64,000 nucleotides of DNA, taken from contig OX393565.1 in NCBI GenBank assembly GCA_947652115.1, positions 20,469,048 to 20,533,047 of the forward strand, given 5' to 3'. The DNA comes from Blastomussa wellsi (taxonomy: Eukaryota > Cnidaria > Anthozoa > Scleractinia > Plerogyridae). A model generated the notes under the pieces. It had not been told where the DNA came from and did no database searches. It was given only the letters and a program-made list of their open reading frames with translations. The translations under genes and the position numbers were made by a program. Shown here piece after piece: positions 45,380-52,568 of this stretch. Each line of letters opens with the position of its first letter. Within the stretch, counting starts at the first letter, position 1.

Positions 45380-47248
45380 GTATAACAATATAATTTGGTT
45401 CTATCAACTGGGTTGATAATGTCAATTGGCCACCGTAAAGAGATTCAAGTGCTGACGTTTCGAGCGTTAGCACTTCGTTGGAGCGAATCAAGGAATTGTG
45501 CGTCGTGTGTCTTTATATACAGAAAGATGGAGCTTCGCTATTGGCTGGTGCCTGGTAACGTGAAAACTTCGGAATAAATTAGTTGAATGAAAAGCGTTCG
45601 TTGATACCGTGAGGATTAAGAGTGCCGATTTGAAAAATAAATTTTTGTTCTAGAGTTTTACGGCTTTCCGTGTTTCCTTGGTGAAGAGAAAGGCCGCCGA
45701 CTGCCATATGTTGCTTAGAATGATTTGGGAGATTGAAGTGTCTTGCGACCGGTTTCGATGCATTTTTGTCGTCTTTCTCTACGTAGCTATTTGTCGTCTT
45801 TCTCATAGCTATTTGTTGTATTCATCTTCACATCCNNNNNNNNNNNNNNNNNNNNNNNNNNNNNNNNNNNNNNNNNNNNNNNNNNNNNNNNNNNNNNNNN
45901 NNNNNNNNNNNNNNNNNNNNNNNNNNNNNNNNNNNNNNNNNNNNNNNNNNNNNNNNNNNNNNNNNNNNNNNNNNNNNNNNNNNNNNNNNNNNNNNNNNNN
46001 NNNNNNNNNNNNNNNNNNNNNNNNNNNNNNNNNNNCTTTACAGCGATTAGCCACTCAAGTGGGCAAGACAAGGATATCTTGCCAGCACTGGGTTTCCCAG
46101 CACAAAAAATTATACTAATCTGAAACTCTTGATATTACATTTAACGAATTTGATATTTTTGGGGAGAAACCTTCTTTCCTGGGGTAAATGCATTGTATGA
46201 ACTCACCATGCTTCCTCAATAAATCCAACCACAAATCTACGCACATCTGAAGATCGGTCTTGCTGGAACACTAGGATTTCCTACATTGAGGACATGCAAC
46301 TATTAATTGATAATATATGTATTTCACTTTCTTTCATTGATATAAAATTGCTTATATCATAATTGTGTTAATCAAGTTAGTACTGAGAATATTTATATGA
46401 GAAAATATCAGGAAAGGTTTTCAGATATGAAGTGTGGTTATAATCATACTCACATCTAAAAAGTTATCCAGAAGTGTGGGATCTTTATTGACAATAAACT
46501 CTTGCACCTGTAAGGAAGTGTATTATTTTGCACATTTTTGTGAATTAAAAGTCTTGTTCTCTGGATAATTCTGAATACAGGGCCACTTCGGTCCACTTCA
46601 TTTACATGTGTCTGGGTCTTTTGTAGAACGAAAAATAACACAATAGACGCTATTCGTATTAAATGACATCCAAATAAGTGGCCCTGTATTTTGTAGTTTA
46701 GCCCACTGCACACAAAGCTTATGAACAAATAATTATCTATTGATCAGAACTCATACCTGTTTTAAACAATTTAATTTGTTTTCCTTTTCTAGCTGGGCTT
46801 GATTGAGTAAATCAATAACCTAAATCGAAACAATAACAATGTGTCAAAATCACACCAAAATAATGTTAAAGCATTCGAGACTCTGTCGTTGAACACCTAA
46901 TCATTCACTTCTGAACGGTGGGGAATCCAAGTACAATAAAAACATGAACGAAAAGAAAAGTTTAACTTAATAAACCAAAACCACTTTGCTTTCTTCACGA
47001 GCAAATGCTCAAGGTTTGAAATCAACAAACAGCATAAATGTTTCAAGACCATGCATGAAGCTATAATTTATACAATACGAAAGTACGGAATCTGAAGCTG
47101 TTCCTACTTCAATTAGACATCTAACCTTTTCGGAGGTGGAGTCTTCAGCAGCATACTCTCCTGATGCTACAAGCGTGTCTACATCATCGTTATGGAAGAA
47201 CTGAGAAGCTACCGAGAGTCGAACACGAGTTCGACCGTCGGCCGCCAT
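19825..47248 (-). CDS. SYMPK: Symplekin, mRNA 3'-end processing scaffold
   Basis: Coding exons, 5' to 3' on the minus strand: 47126-47248, 46757-46819, 46454-46507, 46207-46280, [missing, N gap], 45013-45051, 44496-44551, 44116-44179, 43225-43376, 42688-42785, 41892-41950, 41296-41332, 40915-40973, 40755-40795, 39017-39059, 38187-38462, 37805-37912, 37601-37655, 37195-37244, 36419-36457, 35985-36096, 35332-35360, 33880-33937, 33276-33465, 31093-31174, 30606-30788, 29172-29247, 28316-28409, 27216-27285, 26775-26883, 25869-26060, 24924-25025, 24312-24421, 23198-23275, 23058-23105, 21863-21931, 20929-20988, 19825-20109. All have GT/AG borders and phases chain. The placed exons total 3437 bp; the missing piece must be 1 modulo 3. 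The product is nuclear and scaffolds CPSF/CstF and histone pre-mRNA processing. Start [18 protein letters not shown] matches the family N-terminus. The family match is strong throughout (e.g. [23 protein letters not shown]). Confidence 0.95.
20254..20648. mobile_element. MITE with AAAGG(G/C)ACACTGTCACGCC ends
   Basis: The left end at 20252-20275 reads AAAGGCACACTGTCACGCCT and the right end at 20625-20650 is its complement (AGGCGTGACAGTGTCCCTTT). The interior shows no coding content. It lies in the last intron of symplekin. Confidence 0.65.
20689..20864. mobile_element. Near-complete hairpin MITE
   Basis: Arms of about 85 bp: ATAGCCCACTTTGGAAAATA on the left and its complement on the right (ends GGCCTAT), with matching TACCATAATACTC and TTCTCTTGGGAC blocks, and almost no loop. 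It would form one long hairpin in RNA. It lies in the symplekin intron, 65 bp beyond the 20929-20988 exon donor. Confidence 0.75.
21405..21673. mobile_element. Foldback element, CATTCTCGTCCC family, copy 2
   Basis: Ends AATTCTCGTCCCCAGAGCC and the complement of GGCTCTGGGGACGAAAATG. A perfect 9-bp duplication ACCTTGGGT flanks it (21396-21404 and 21674-21682). Internally, a second inverted pair (CAAATCGTGTGTCCCCAGAG) and AAAACGGCTGATG nest within the arms. It lies in a symplekin intron. Confidence 0.85.
22744..22904. mobile_element. Palindromic foldback element with CTCGCCTACGGCTCGGG core
   Basis: Arms of about 70 bp (GAGTTGATGTTC, AAATATGTTTTTGGCC and CTCATTTTA on both sides, inverted) surround a loop CCTCGCCTACGGCTCGGGCT. 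The loop is almost identical to that of the hairpin at 15521-15703 although the arms differ. A short related stem (GGGCTAAAATATATTTTAGCCC) lies at 22131-22152. Confidence 0.7.
23398..23600. repeat. Rearranged fragment of the CAATTGAGTGTCG MITE
   Basis: It shares CAGCGATTGGTT, CTCGCGCCACTTTCTCAACCA, AAAACCGAAACCAATTGACA and CGCACGTTTTCCCGCGCTTT with the inverted forms of 16136-16419 and 25615-25853. Terminal sequence is missing. It lies in a symplekin intron. Confidence 0.6.
25615..25853. mobile_element. MITE, CAATTGAGTGTCG family, copy 2
   Basis: Inverted ends: GAGCGAGTTTCAATTGAGTG and, as complement of the right end, GAGCAGTTTTAAATTGAGTG. The interior matches copy 1 (GGACGGAGACAATCCAGTGA, AAAGCGCGGGAAAACGTACA). 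The right end stops 14 bp from the splice donor of symplekin exon 25869-26060. Confidence 0.8.
26199..26400. mobile_element. MITE with GTGGCAAACGAGGACAC ends and TAA duplication
   Basis: Inverted ends AAGCAGTGGCAAACGAGGAC and AGGCGGTGGCAAACGAGGAC; TAA at 26196-26198 and 26401-26403. The interior alternates TTGTTGC/GCAACA and TTGTGTC/GACACAA motifs. A 3-bp TAA duplication again fits Harbinger-type MITEs. It lies in a symplekin intron. Confidence 0.75.
28463..28645. repeat. MITE fragment joined to a SINE tail fragment
   Basis: 28463-28590 matches the CAATTGAGTGTCG MITE interior (CACTTTTTCAACCAATCAGA). It is followed at 28595-28640 by CTGGATGGGATGCTAGTCCA and TCGCAGGTTACCCC, the 3' part of the SINE found complete at 48526-48735 and in part at 41500 and 61915. 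It lies in a symplekin intron. Confidence 0.55.
29351..29934. mobile_element. DNA element with GAGCGTTTTCA ends
   Basis: The left end GGAGCGTTTTCATATGACGT..GCGGCCATGTTGG and right end CCAATATGGCCGC..TGTGTGAAAACGCTC are inverted. Inside, 29675-29745 has a tRNA-like A box (GGTACAGCGGTAAGTG) and B box (GGGTTCGGTTCCC), a SINE head nested in the element. It occupies most of the symplekin intron between the 29172 and 30606 exons. Confidence 0.6.
31680..31863. mobile_element. MITE with TAGGCCATTTCCGAGT ends, copy 1
   Basis: Ends TAGGCCATTTCCGAGTTCC and complement TAGGCCGTGTCCGAGTTC, with inner inverted blocks AGTCTAAGTGCGAAAC. A second copy with the same ends and AGTCTAAGTGCGAAAG block lies at 56938-57112. 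No coding content. Confidence 0.7.
31925..32312 (+). mobile_element. 5'-truncated non-LTR retrotransposon, 3' end
   Basis: An open frame to the stop at 32226-32228 encodes the last part of a LINE reverse-transcriptase polyprotein: [21 protein letters not shown] followed by [12 protein letters not shown], the usual C-terminal signature of CR1/L2-like elements. A short AT-rich 3' UTR contains AATAAA (about 32297) and ends in an ACTACTACT tail. The upstream part of the element is absent. It is inserted in a symplekin intron. Confidence 0.7.
32720..32800 (-). repeat. tRNA-like SINE head
   Basis: On the minus strand the sequence reads CGGTAGTGTAGTGGTTAGTA (A box) and later GGGATCGATTCC (B box) at tRNA-like spacing, but stems do not pair well enough for a tRNA gene. 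A degenerate SINE fragment is more likely. Confidence 0.45.
32853..33132. repeat. TAGGCTAACCG minisatellite
   Basis: About 12 units of 20-22 bp, each starting TAGGCTAACCG. Units alternate between a CAGTGC(T/A) type and a GATTGC/GGTTGC type, so the true period is a dimer of about 42 bp. It lies in the symplekin intron just 3' (plus-strand left) of exon 33276-33465. Confidence 0.9.
33996..34376 (-). mobile_element. tRNA-derived SINE with 13-bp target duplication
   Basis: The 13-bp repeat GTTACCACAATTA flanks it (33983-33995 and 34377-34389). On the minus strand a tRNA-like segment (complement of 34040-34115) has AGCTCAGTGGTTAGAGC and GTGGGTTCAAATC. Both ends also carry an inverted block (CAACGGCAACTCGGAAAAAA and its complement). 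It lies in a symplekin intron. Confidence 0.7.
34397..34631. mobile_element. AAAGGGCCCTAATCAG MITE, intact copy, TTAA site
   Basis: Ends AGGGCCCTAATCAG and complement AGGGCCCTAGTCAG with TTAA on both sides (34395-34398 and 34630-34633). The body matches 16758-17273 without its nested insertion. TTAA targeting is a piggyBac hallmark; the same terminal logic appears at 57628-58004. No coding content. Confidence 0.7.
35668..35971. mobile_element. Foldback element, CATTCTCGTCCC family, copy 3
   Basis: Ends CATTCTCGTCCCCATAGCCC and its complement; flanks CTGGTTTAC (35659-35667) and CGGGTTTAC (35972-35980), 8 of 9 identical. The arms share GCCGGCAGGGCCTTGG with its complement, as in copy 2. The right duplication forms intron positions +5 to +13 after symplekin exon 35985-36096. 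Confidence 0.85.
36596..36885. repeat. 'TTCCATGACTTTCCA' repeat, copy 1
   Basis: Many short copies of TTCCATGAC(T/C)TT between GGGTTCGTAC and its complement GTACGAACCC. An inverted relative lies at 53945-54247 (TCATGGAAAGTCATGGAA), and a short piece at about 27052-27090. It lies in a symplekin intron. Confidence 0.7.
40111..40590. repeat. 28-30 bp GGTGAGTGTGCAAAGGGATGG minisatellite
   Basis: About 16 purine-rich units of 28-30 bp. Because most units are 30 bp long and lack stops, several frames on both strands stay open for over 80 codons ([14 protein letters not shown] repeats on the minus strand); these are not genes. Each unit contains GGTGAGT on the plus strand. The array lies in the symplekin intron between exons 40755-40795 and 39017-39059. 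Confidence 0.95.
41498..41705 (+). repeat. SINE fragment (same family as 48526)
   Basis: It shares GTGCCTCTCTCCACCCAGGT, GGGTAACCCTGCGATGGACT, TCCCATCCAGGGGGGAGTAG and GATAAGCGCCGGC with other copies. The tRNA-like head is missing. Another 3' fragment is at 61915-62045. Confidence 0.65.
44811..44855. repeat. (ATT)n microsatellite
   Basis: An interrupted TTA/ATT tract of about 45 bp in a symplekin intron. Confidence 0.85.
45404..45835 (-). mobile_element. Penelope-like element, copy 1, cut by the N gap
   Basis: The minus strand encodes the end of a GIY-YIG-bearing Penelope-like polyprotein: [17 protein letters not shown], then [20 protein letters not shown]. Next to it is a non-coding terminus (ATCAACTGGGTTGATAATG, GGCCACCGTAAAGAGATTCA). 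It is very similar to copy 2 in ARL2 intron 4. The upstream coding part runs into the gap. Confidence 0.75.
45836..46035. other. Assembly gap, 200 N
   Basis: Exactly 200 N, a conventional placeholder length. It abuts the Penelope-like copy, which may be why the assembly broke. By exon phase and protein alignment, the missing symplekin exon(s) between 46207 and 45051 most probably fall here. Confidence 0.95.
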
Positions 47249-47397
47249 CTTGACATCTGAGCCCTTGTTGTGGTTAGTCTGCGGTATCAAAGAAAACGTT
47301 GAGGAGGTTGTGTAAGGTGACTGGAAAAAAGAAAATGGCGACGACTTGACGGCAACTTGAGTGGAAATTGTTAAATTAGCGAAATATCCGCAACAAT
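47249..47397. promoter_or_regulatory. Bidirectional promoter of symplekin and ARL2
   Basis: The start codons of the two divergent genes are 149 bp apart. No TATA box is seen. AAAATGGCGAC at 47332-47342 resembles the YY1 site common in TATA-less metazoan promoters or early 5' UTRs. The same ATG opens a four-codon upstream frame (47335-47349, stop TGA) in the ARL2 direction, if it is transcribed. Transcription start sites cannot be read from sequence alone. Confidence 0.65.
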
Positions 47398-50300
47398 ATG
47401 GGGCTTTTAACAATTTTGAAGAAGATGAAACAGAAAGAGAAAGAGATGAGGATTTTGATGTTGTATCCTTTAAAAGTGTAAATGTTTTCATAGTACGCGT
47501 ACGTGAAAGATATATTGTTGCAGATTGTTGTTAGTTGAAAGGTTTGATCAATCAATCAAAAACTTTATTTCGCTTCGAATTTACAGATAGCAAAATATGT
47601 TAATATATTATCTCCAAAGAGAGATGCTGCCACAATTTTAACCTTGACAACATTTCATAGAGGCCTTGATAACGCTGGGAAAACAACAATTTTAAAGAAG
47701 TTCAATGGAGAAGATATAAATACAATAGAACCCACGTTAGGATTTAACATCAAAACCCTCGAACACAGAGAGTAAGAACTGATCAAATCAAGTTAACAAT
47801 TATAAGCTTATTTTATTTTATTATATTTTTTGCTTGTTTGACATCGTCTGTCTGTCTGTACATGTCCATCAATCTACCTGTCTGACTGACCATCCATCTG
47901 TCGGTGTGTCTGCCTTGTCACGGCCCATCCACCTGTCTTTGTTTCTGCAATAGCCTTGCAGTAAGAGTACCCCCATATGAAACAGAAGGCAACACTTATC
48001 AGACTAACATCTCCCTTCATTTGGGAATCCCCTCCTCCCTTAGGCATTTTTACCTGCCCAAGTTACATTGTATTTTGATATTATACAATACTTTATTTCA
48101 AAATAACAAACAAATACGTAGTTATTGAGAAAAAGGAAACCTAGAGGTTAGCCCGCTATTAAGGATCTCCTATATTGTAGGAAGAAATGATTAATTAAAG
48201 AATAACAGTTAAATTTTGTATGTAATGTATCATAGATTTAAACTAAACATCTGGGATGTTGGGGGACAGAAGTCTCTTCGTTCGTATTGGAGAAATTACT
48301 TTGAAAGCACAGATGGCTTGATATGGGTGGTGGACAGTGCTGACAGACGGAGGCTTGGGGACTGTGAGGAAGAACTGAAAGGACTCCTTGTAGAAGAGGT
48401 AATTTTTTGTTAAATTTCCTTTAAAGCAAAATGTATATTGTAATAGTAGGTTAAGGTTAAGTCACTGTATGAGCCTAGTGGCCCACAAGGTCAGAGCTTA
48501 TACAGGTGATATAATACGAAGGGACTAGTAATCAGTTTCTGCCCCTGGATGGGATGTACCGGTAAGTCTATCGCAGGGCTACCCCCAGTATTAAATTTAC
48601 CGGTACTCCATTATCCACCTGGGTGGAGAGAGGCACTGAGAGTTAAGTGTCTTATCCAAGAGTGCCCCAGCGTGGCTCAAACTCGGACCGCCCAATCCAG
48701 AGTCAAGCGCACTAATCATTATGCTACCATGCCTTCCACAACAGAGAGATTTGAAAAGAATGTTCACATCCTGTTGCCATCCATTTCATATACTAGTAAT
48801 GTGGTGACTCATCTGGAAGGATACAATATTATTGTTTTGTTCATAAATACTCCCATGCAATAGTCCATTTTACAGTTCTGTGCTGAGTTACCAAGCCTGT
48901 TGTGATACAAACCCTCTTGCTTTTGATATTGAAATCCTTGTGTTCTTATGCTAACTAGTTTCTGGCCTTTATCATGACAAGGCCATTCCAAACTTCGCTT
49001 TCATACAGAAGCCTGGTTACATTTCACAGAACTGTAAAATGGTCAATTAACTGGGTGTGAAAAATTGCATAACTGGATTGGGTCACAACAAAGATCAAAC
49101 ACATTAGCCAAATCTGTCCATTAACTCTTTTGAAACTGGACACCACTATAGGGCAGACACCTCTTTAAGGTGGAAATGGTTGGCTGGGTAATCCAAGGTG
49201 GATGCTTGAACTGAGGCAGAGAGCTAGAACTAGCGTTGACTGTAATTTCTGTTTACAGTTACCACAGACTTTTGAGGCCCAGTGTAGAATGTTTAAAGGA
49301 CTGCAGGGCTGCAAATAATTTCCCCCCCCTGAAAGGCCAAGTGACCGACAAAGTGAAGCCACAATTTTGATTACACAAAACAGTAGTGATTTCAGACGTC
49401 ATATTACAGAGCTCTTCAATAAAGCGTTTTCAACACAAATCATTAGCATTTGCATTGTAAGGCATTAACAGTTGTTATGGTAATAACCCTTTCTTTTTTC
49501 CTTCTGTACAACCAGAGGCTTGCAGGTGCTACACTGTTAGTCTTTGCAAACAAGCAAGATCTTCCTGGTGCGTTGTCTGCTGAAGAAATAAGAGATGTGA
49601 GTTTACCAGACCTGTTATCATTTTCCTCTATATCAATGTCCTAGTGATTTTTTGAAAACAATAGCATTATAGTCATGTAAAAGTAGGGTAGCTGTAGCTC
49701 TTTGCACGCATTGCATGCCTATCATTCTAGTAAGACAGACAAAGGATGCTAGGCATGCAATGCGTGCAGAACACTATGCAGCTGCAGGGGACAGGGCAGA
49801 AAAACGAAATACGACCTCCCGTTATAAGGGCGCCAATGGATATTTAAGCTCAATATTTTGTATACAAGCCCTTTAAGGAATAAAGAACAAAATGTCAAAT
49901 GGGACTCAAAATTTGGTGAATGTGAAGCCTGTACTTTGGGAGAGGCAAGATTTTGATCAGCAAATAACACATCATTAAACAAAAAAATTTCAAATATCCC
50001 TGAGTAAGTTTAGTAAAGGTGAACAAATTTTTGTATTACGTTTTGACCTATGTTAACACAAACGTAATCCTTTCAATTTTGATGCAAAATGGCAAGTTCA
50101 GCATAAAAAAATTATGAAAAAAGGTGCTTCAGCGTTTTTCTGCCCTGACTCTGCAGGGTCTTATAAACTTATTATTATAGGCATGCAATGTGTGCAAAGG
50201 GCCACAGGTACATGGCACTCTGCACACATTGCAGACCTTTTTTACTAGTATGATAGGTGTGCAATGTGTGCAGAGAGCTGTGTAGCTATGGCCTTTTGTA

Positions 50301-52568
50301 CATATTGCAGACCTTTTTTACGAGTGATAGGCAGAGCGCAATGTATCTGTAGCCCTCTGCACACATTGCAGACCTGTCTAATTAGTATGATAGGCGTGCA
50401 AAGTGTGCAGAGAGCTATATAGCTGTGGCCTTTTGTACATATTGCAGACCTATTTTACGAGTGATAGGCAGAGCACTATGTAGCTGTAGCCCTCTGCACA
50501 CACTGCAGACCTGTCTCACTGGTATGATAGGCGTGCAATGTGTGCAGAGAGCTATATAGCTGTGGCCTTTTGTACATATTGCAGACCTGTCTTACTACTA
50601 TGATAGGCGTGCAATGTGTGCAGAGAGCTATATAGCTGTGGCCCTTTGTACATATTGCAGACCTATTTTGCAAGTGGTAGGCAGAGCACTACGTAGCTGT
50701 AGTCCTCTGCACATATTGCAGACCTGCCTTACTAGTATGATTGGCGTGCAATGTGTGCAGAGAGCTATATAGCTGTGGCCCTTTGTACATATTGCAGACC
50801 TATTTTACGAGTGATAGGCAGAGCACAATGTAGCTGTAGCCCTGTGCACACATTGTAGACCTGTCTAACTAGTATGATTTATCAACTGGGTTGATAATTG
50901 GCCACCGTAAAGAGATTCAAGAGGTGACGTTTCGAGCATTAGCCCTTCGTTGGAGCGAATCAAGGAATTGTGGGTCATGTGTTTTTTATGTACAAAAAGA
51001 TGGAGCTTCGCTATTGGCTGGTGCTTGATAACGTGAAAACAATGGAATAAATGAGTTGAATGAAAAGCGTTCGTTGATACCATGAGGATTAAGACTGCCG
51101 AGTTGAAAAATAAATTTTTGTTCCAAAGTTTTGCGGCTTTCCGTGTTTCCTTGGAGAAGGGAAAGGCCGCAGACTGCCATATGCTGCTTAGAATGATTTG
51201 GGAGATTGAAGTGTCTCGTGACCAGTTTCGATGCATTTTTGTCGTCTTTCTCTACGTCGCGAAGGTGTTCTCGGAATCGGTCACCAAGTAGTCTCCCTGT
51301 TTCGCCGATGTATAAGAGTGCAAGTTATGCAGTAGATGGCATTGGCTGAGGTACAGGTGAAATGATCAGTGATCTTGATAGATCGCTTGGGTCCCGATAT
51401 TTTGTCAACGTTGTGAATGAAAGGGCATGTTTTGCATTGTGCGCGAGCGCATTTAAAAGTTCCGGGTTGATCACTTGTTTGAAATGCACTTCTGACTAAA
51501 AAGTTAACTATGTTTTTGTCGCGTTTGAATGAAATTAATGGAGGTTGTGAAAAGATAATACCAGTGTCGGGATCATTTCGAAGAAATGTAAAGTTTTTGA
51601 GAATGATGGAATTTACTGCGTGGTTGTGAGGGTGAATGGAATTCTATCTTTGTTTTCTCTCTGTGACGTTTGTAGTGCTGACTGTCGATCAATTTGTTGG
51701 GCGCGATGATGCCCGCTTGAACAACAGAAGCAGGATAGCCACGTTTGTCGAACATTTCCTCTGATTTTTCCTTGGAAAAATCAGAGTCGTCACTACAAAG
51801 ACGGCGAAACTTACCCCCTCTAACTAGTATGATAGGCGTGCAATGTGTGCAGAGAGTTATATAGCTGTGGCCCTTGGTACATATTGCAGACGTATTTTAC
51901 AAGTGATAGGCAGAGCGCTATGATGGATTTTACTGCGTGGTTGTGAGGGTGAATGGAATTCTATCGAAGGGCTAATGCTCGAAATGTCAGCTCTTGAATC
52001 TCTTTACGGTGGCCAATTCACATTATCAACCCAGTTGATAAAACCAAATTACAGAGCGCTATGTAGCCGTAGTCCTCTGCACTTTTTGCAGACCTGCCTC
52101 ACTAGTATGATAGGCGTGCAATGTGTGCAGAGAGCTATATAGGTGTGGCCCTTTGCACATATTGCAGACCTATTTTTTGAATGACAAGCAGTGAGGTGCA
52201 GCCCTCTGCACACATTGCGTGCCTATCTCACAGTATTATAGGCATGCAATGTGTGCAGCGAGTTATACAGCTGTGGCCTTTTGCACATTTTGAGGGTCTG
52301 TCTGGTAGTAGTTTATACTATGCACAACTAAAAAATGATAAAATTATTTACAAGTTTGCCCCCAGGCACTTGTGAACCACAATTCTCAAATTTCCCATAA
52401 CCTGATTGTTACATTTTCATTTTTTTCTGACAGGCTCTTGATCTGGAATCTATCAAGACCCATCATTGGAACATTCAATGGTGTAGTGCTGTGACTGGAG
52501 AAAAACTGTTGGACGGCATTGACTGGATCATCTCTGATATTGCATCAAGAATATTTACTATGGAGTGA
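47398..52568 (+). CDS. ARL2: ADP-ribosylation factor-like protein 2
   Basis: Exons 47398-47462, 47661-47771, 48236-48398, 49516-49596 and 52434-52568 join in phase to 555 bp, 184 residues plus stop, the same length as human ARL2. The protein begins [14 protein letters not shown]; the P-loop GLDNAGKTT is at residues 23-31, split after codon 22; the switch region [12 protein letters not shown] follows; DxxGQ is in WDVGGQKS (66-73); NKQD at 125-128; CSAVTGE near 159. All nucleotide-binding motifs are intact. ARL2 is a small GTPase that works with the tubulin cofactors and with BART/ELMOD proteins in the cytosol and mitochondria. The near-identity through [20 protein letters not shown] distinguishes it from ARL3. 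Intron 4 (2.8 kb) is inflated by a satellite and a Penelope-like element. Confidence 0.97.
48526..48735 (-). repeat. tRNA-derived SINE in ARL2 intron 3
   Basis: On the minus strand: TGGTAGCATAATGATTAGTG (A box), then GGTCCGAGTTTGAGCC (B box), then a conserved body CAGTGCCTCTCTCCACCCAG, TAGCCCTGCGATAGACTT and a tail CATCCCATCCAGGGG. It is the most complete copy in the window of a family also seen at 28595, 41498 and 61915. Confidence 0.75.
50879..51818 (-). mobile_element. Penelope-like element, copy 2, inside the satellite
   Basis: Flanked by a perfect 15-bp duplication TCTAACTAGTATGAT (50864-50878 and 51819-51833). The minus strand encodes, with frameshifts, the end of the reverse transcriptase region ([20 protein letters not shown]) and then a GIY-YIG endonuclease part (…[17 protein letters not shown]). 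It is truncated and the frame is broken, so it is not autonomous. The outer non-coding segment equals that of copy 1. Confidence 0.8.
51921..52054 (+). mobile_element. Small rearranged Penelope-like fragment
   Basis: Begins with a piece identical to 51610-51645 (TTACTGCGTGGTTGTGAGGG) and continues with the inverted terminal segment (CTTTACGGTGGCCAATTC, ATCAACCCAGTTGATAAAAC). The fused, oppositely oriented terminus is typical of Penelope-like copies with inverted pLTR pieces. Confidence 0.65.

Larger units (their letters stand above)
41892..47248 (-). other. Symplekin N-terminal HEAT region (Symplekin/PTA1 N)
   Basis: This exon block encodes the N-terminal helical-repeat domain that in human binds SSU72 and supports its phosphatase activity. 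Recognisable segments: [13 protein letters not shown] (46454-46507), [13 protein letters not shown] (46207-46280), [12 protein letters not shown] (45013-45051), [15 protein letters not shown] across the 44496/44179 junction, [17 protein letters not shown] (42688-42785) and [13 protein letters not shown] (41892-41950). The exon between 46207 and 45051, corresponding to roughly 43 residues (human about 'KRDIELLLKLI…' onward), is not in the readable sequence. Confidence 0.85.
49735..52300. repeat. ~140-bp satellite array in ARL2 intron 4
   Basis: Units run TAGTATGATAGGCGTGCAAT..AGAGAGCTATATAGCTGTGG..CATATTGCAGACCT..GAGTGATAGGCAGAGC..GTAGCTGTAGCCCTCTGCAC, about 140 bp, made of two related halves of about 70 bp each. 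Clear units lie at 50160-50878 and resume at 51819-51920 and 52055-52300. The array is interrupted by a Penelope-like element at 50879-51818 and by a shorter fragment at 51921-52054. Confidence 0.85.

Noticed and set aside
46036..46120. Sequence right of the gap as the missing symplekin exon
   Set aside because: Translation does not resemble symplekin and no acceptor/donor pair fits the required phase.
47246..47491. Longer symplekin start at an upstream in-frame Met (47489-47491)
   Set aside because: The extra 81 residues are Ser-rich without family support, run antisense through ARL2 exon 1, and the family N-terminus begins at MAADGR.
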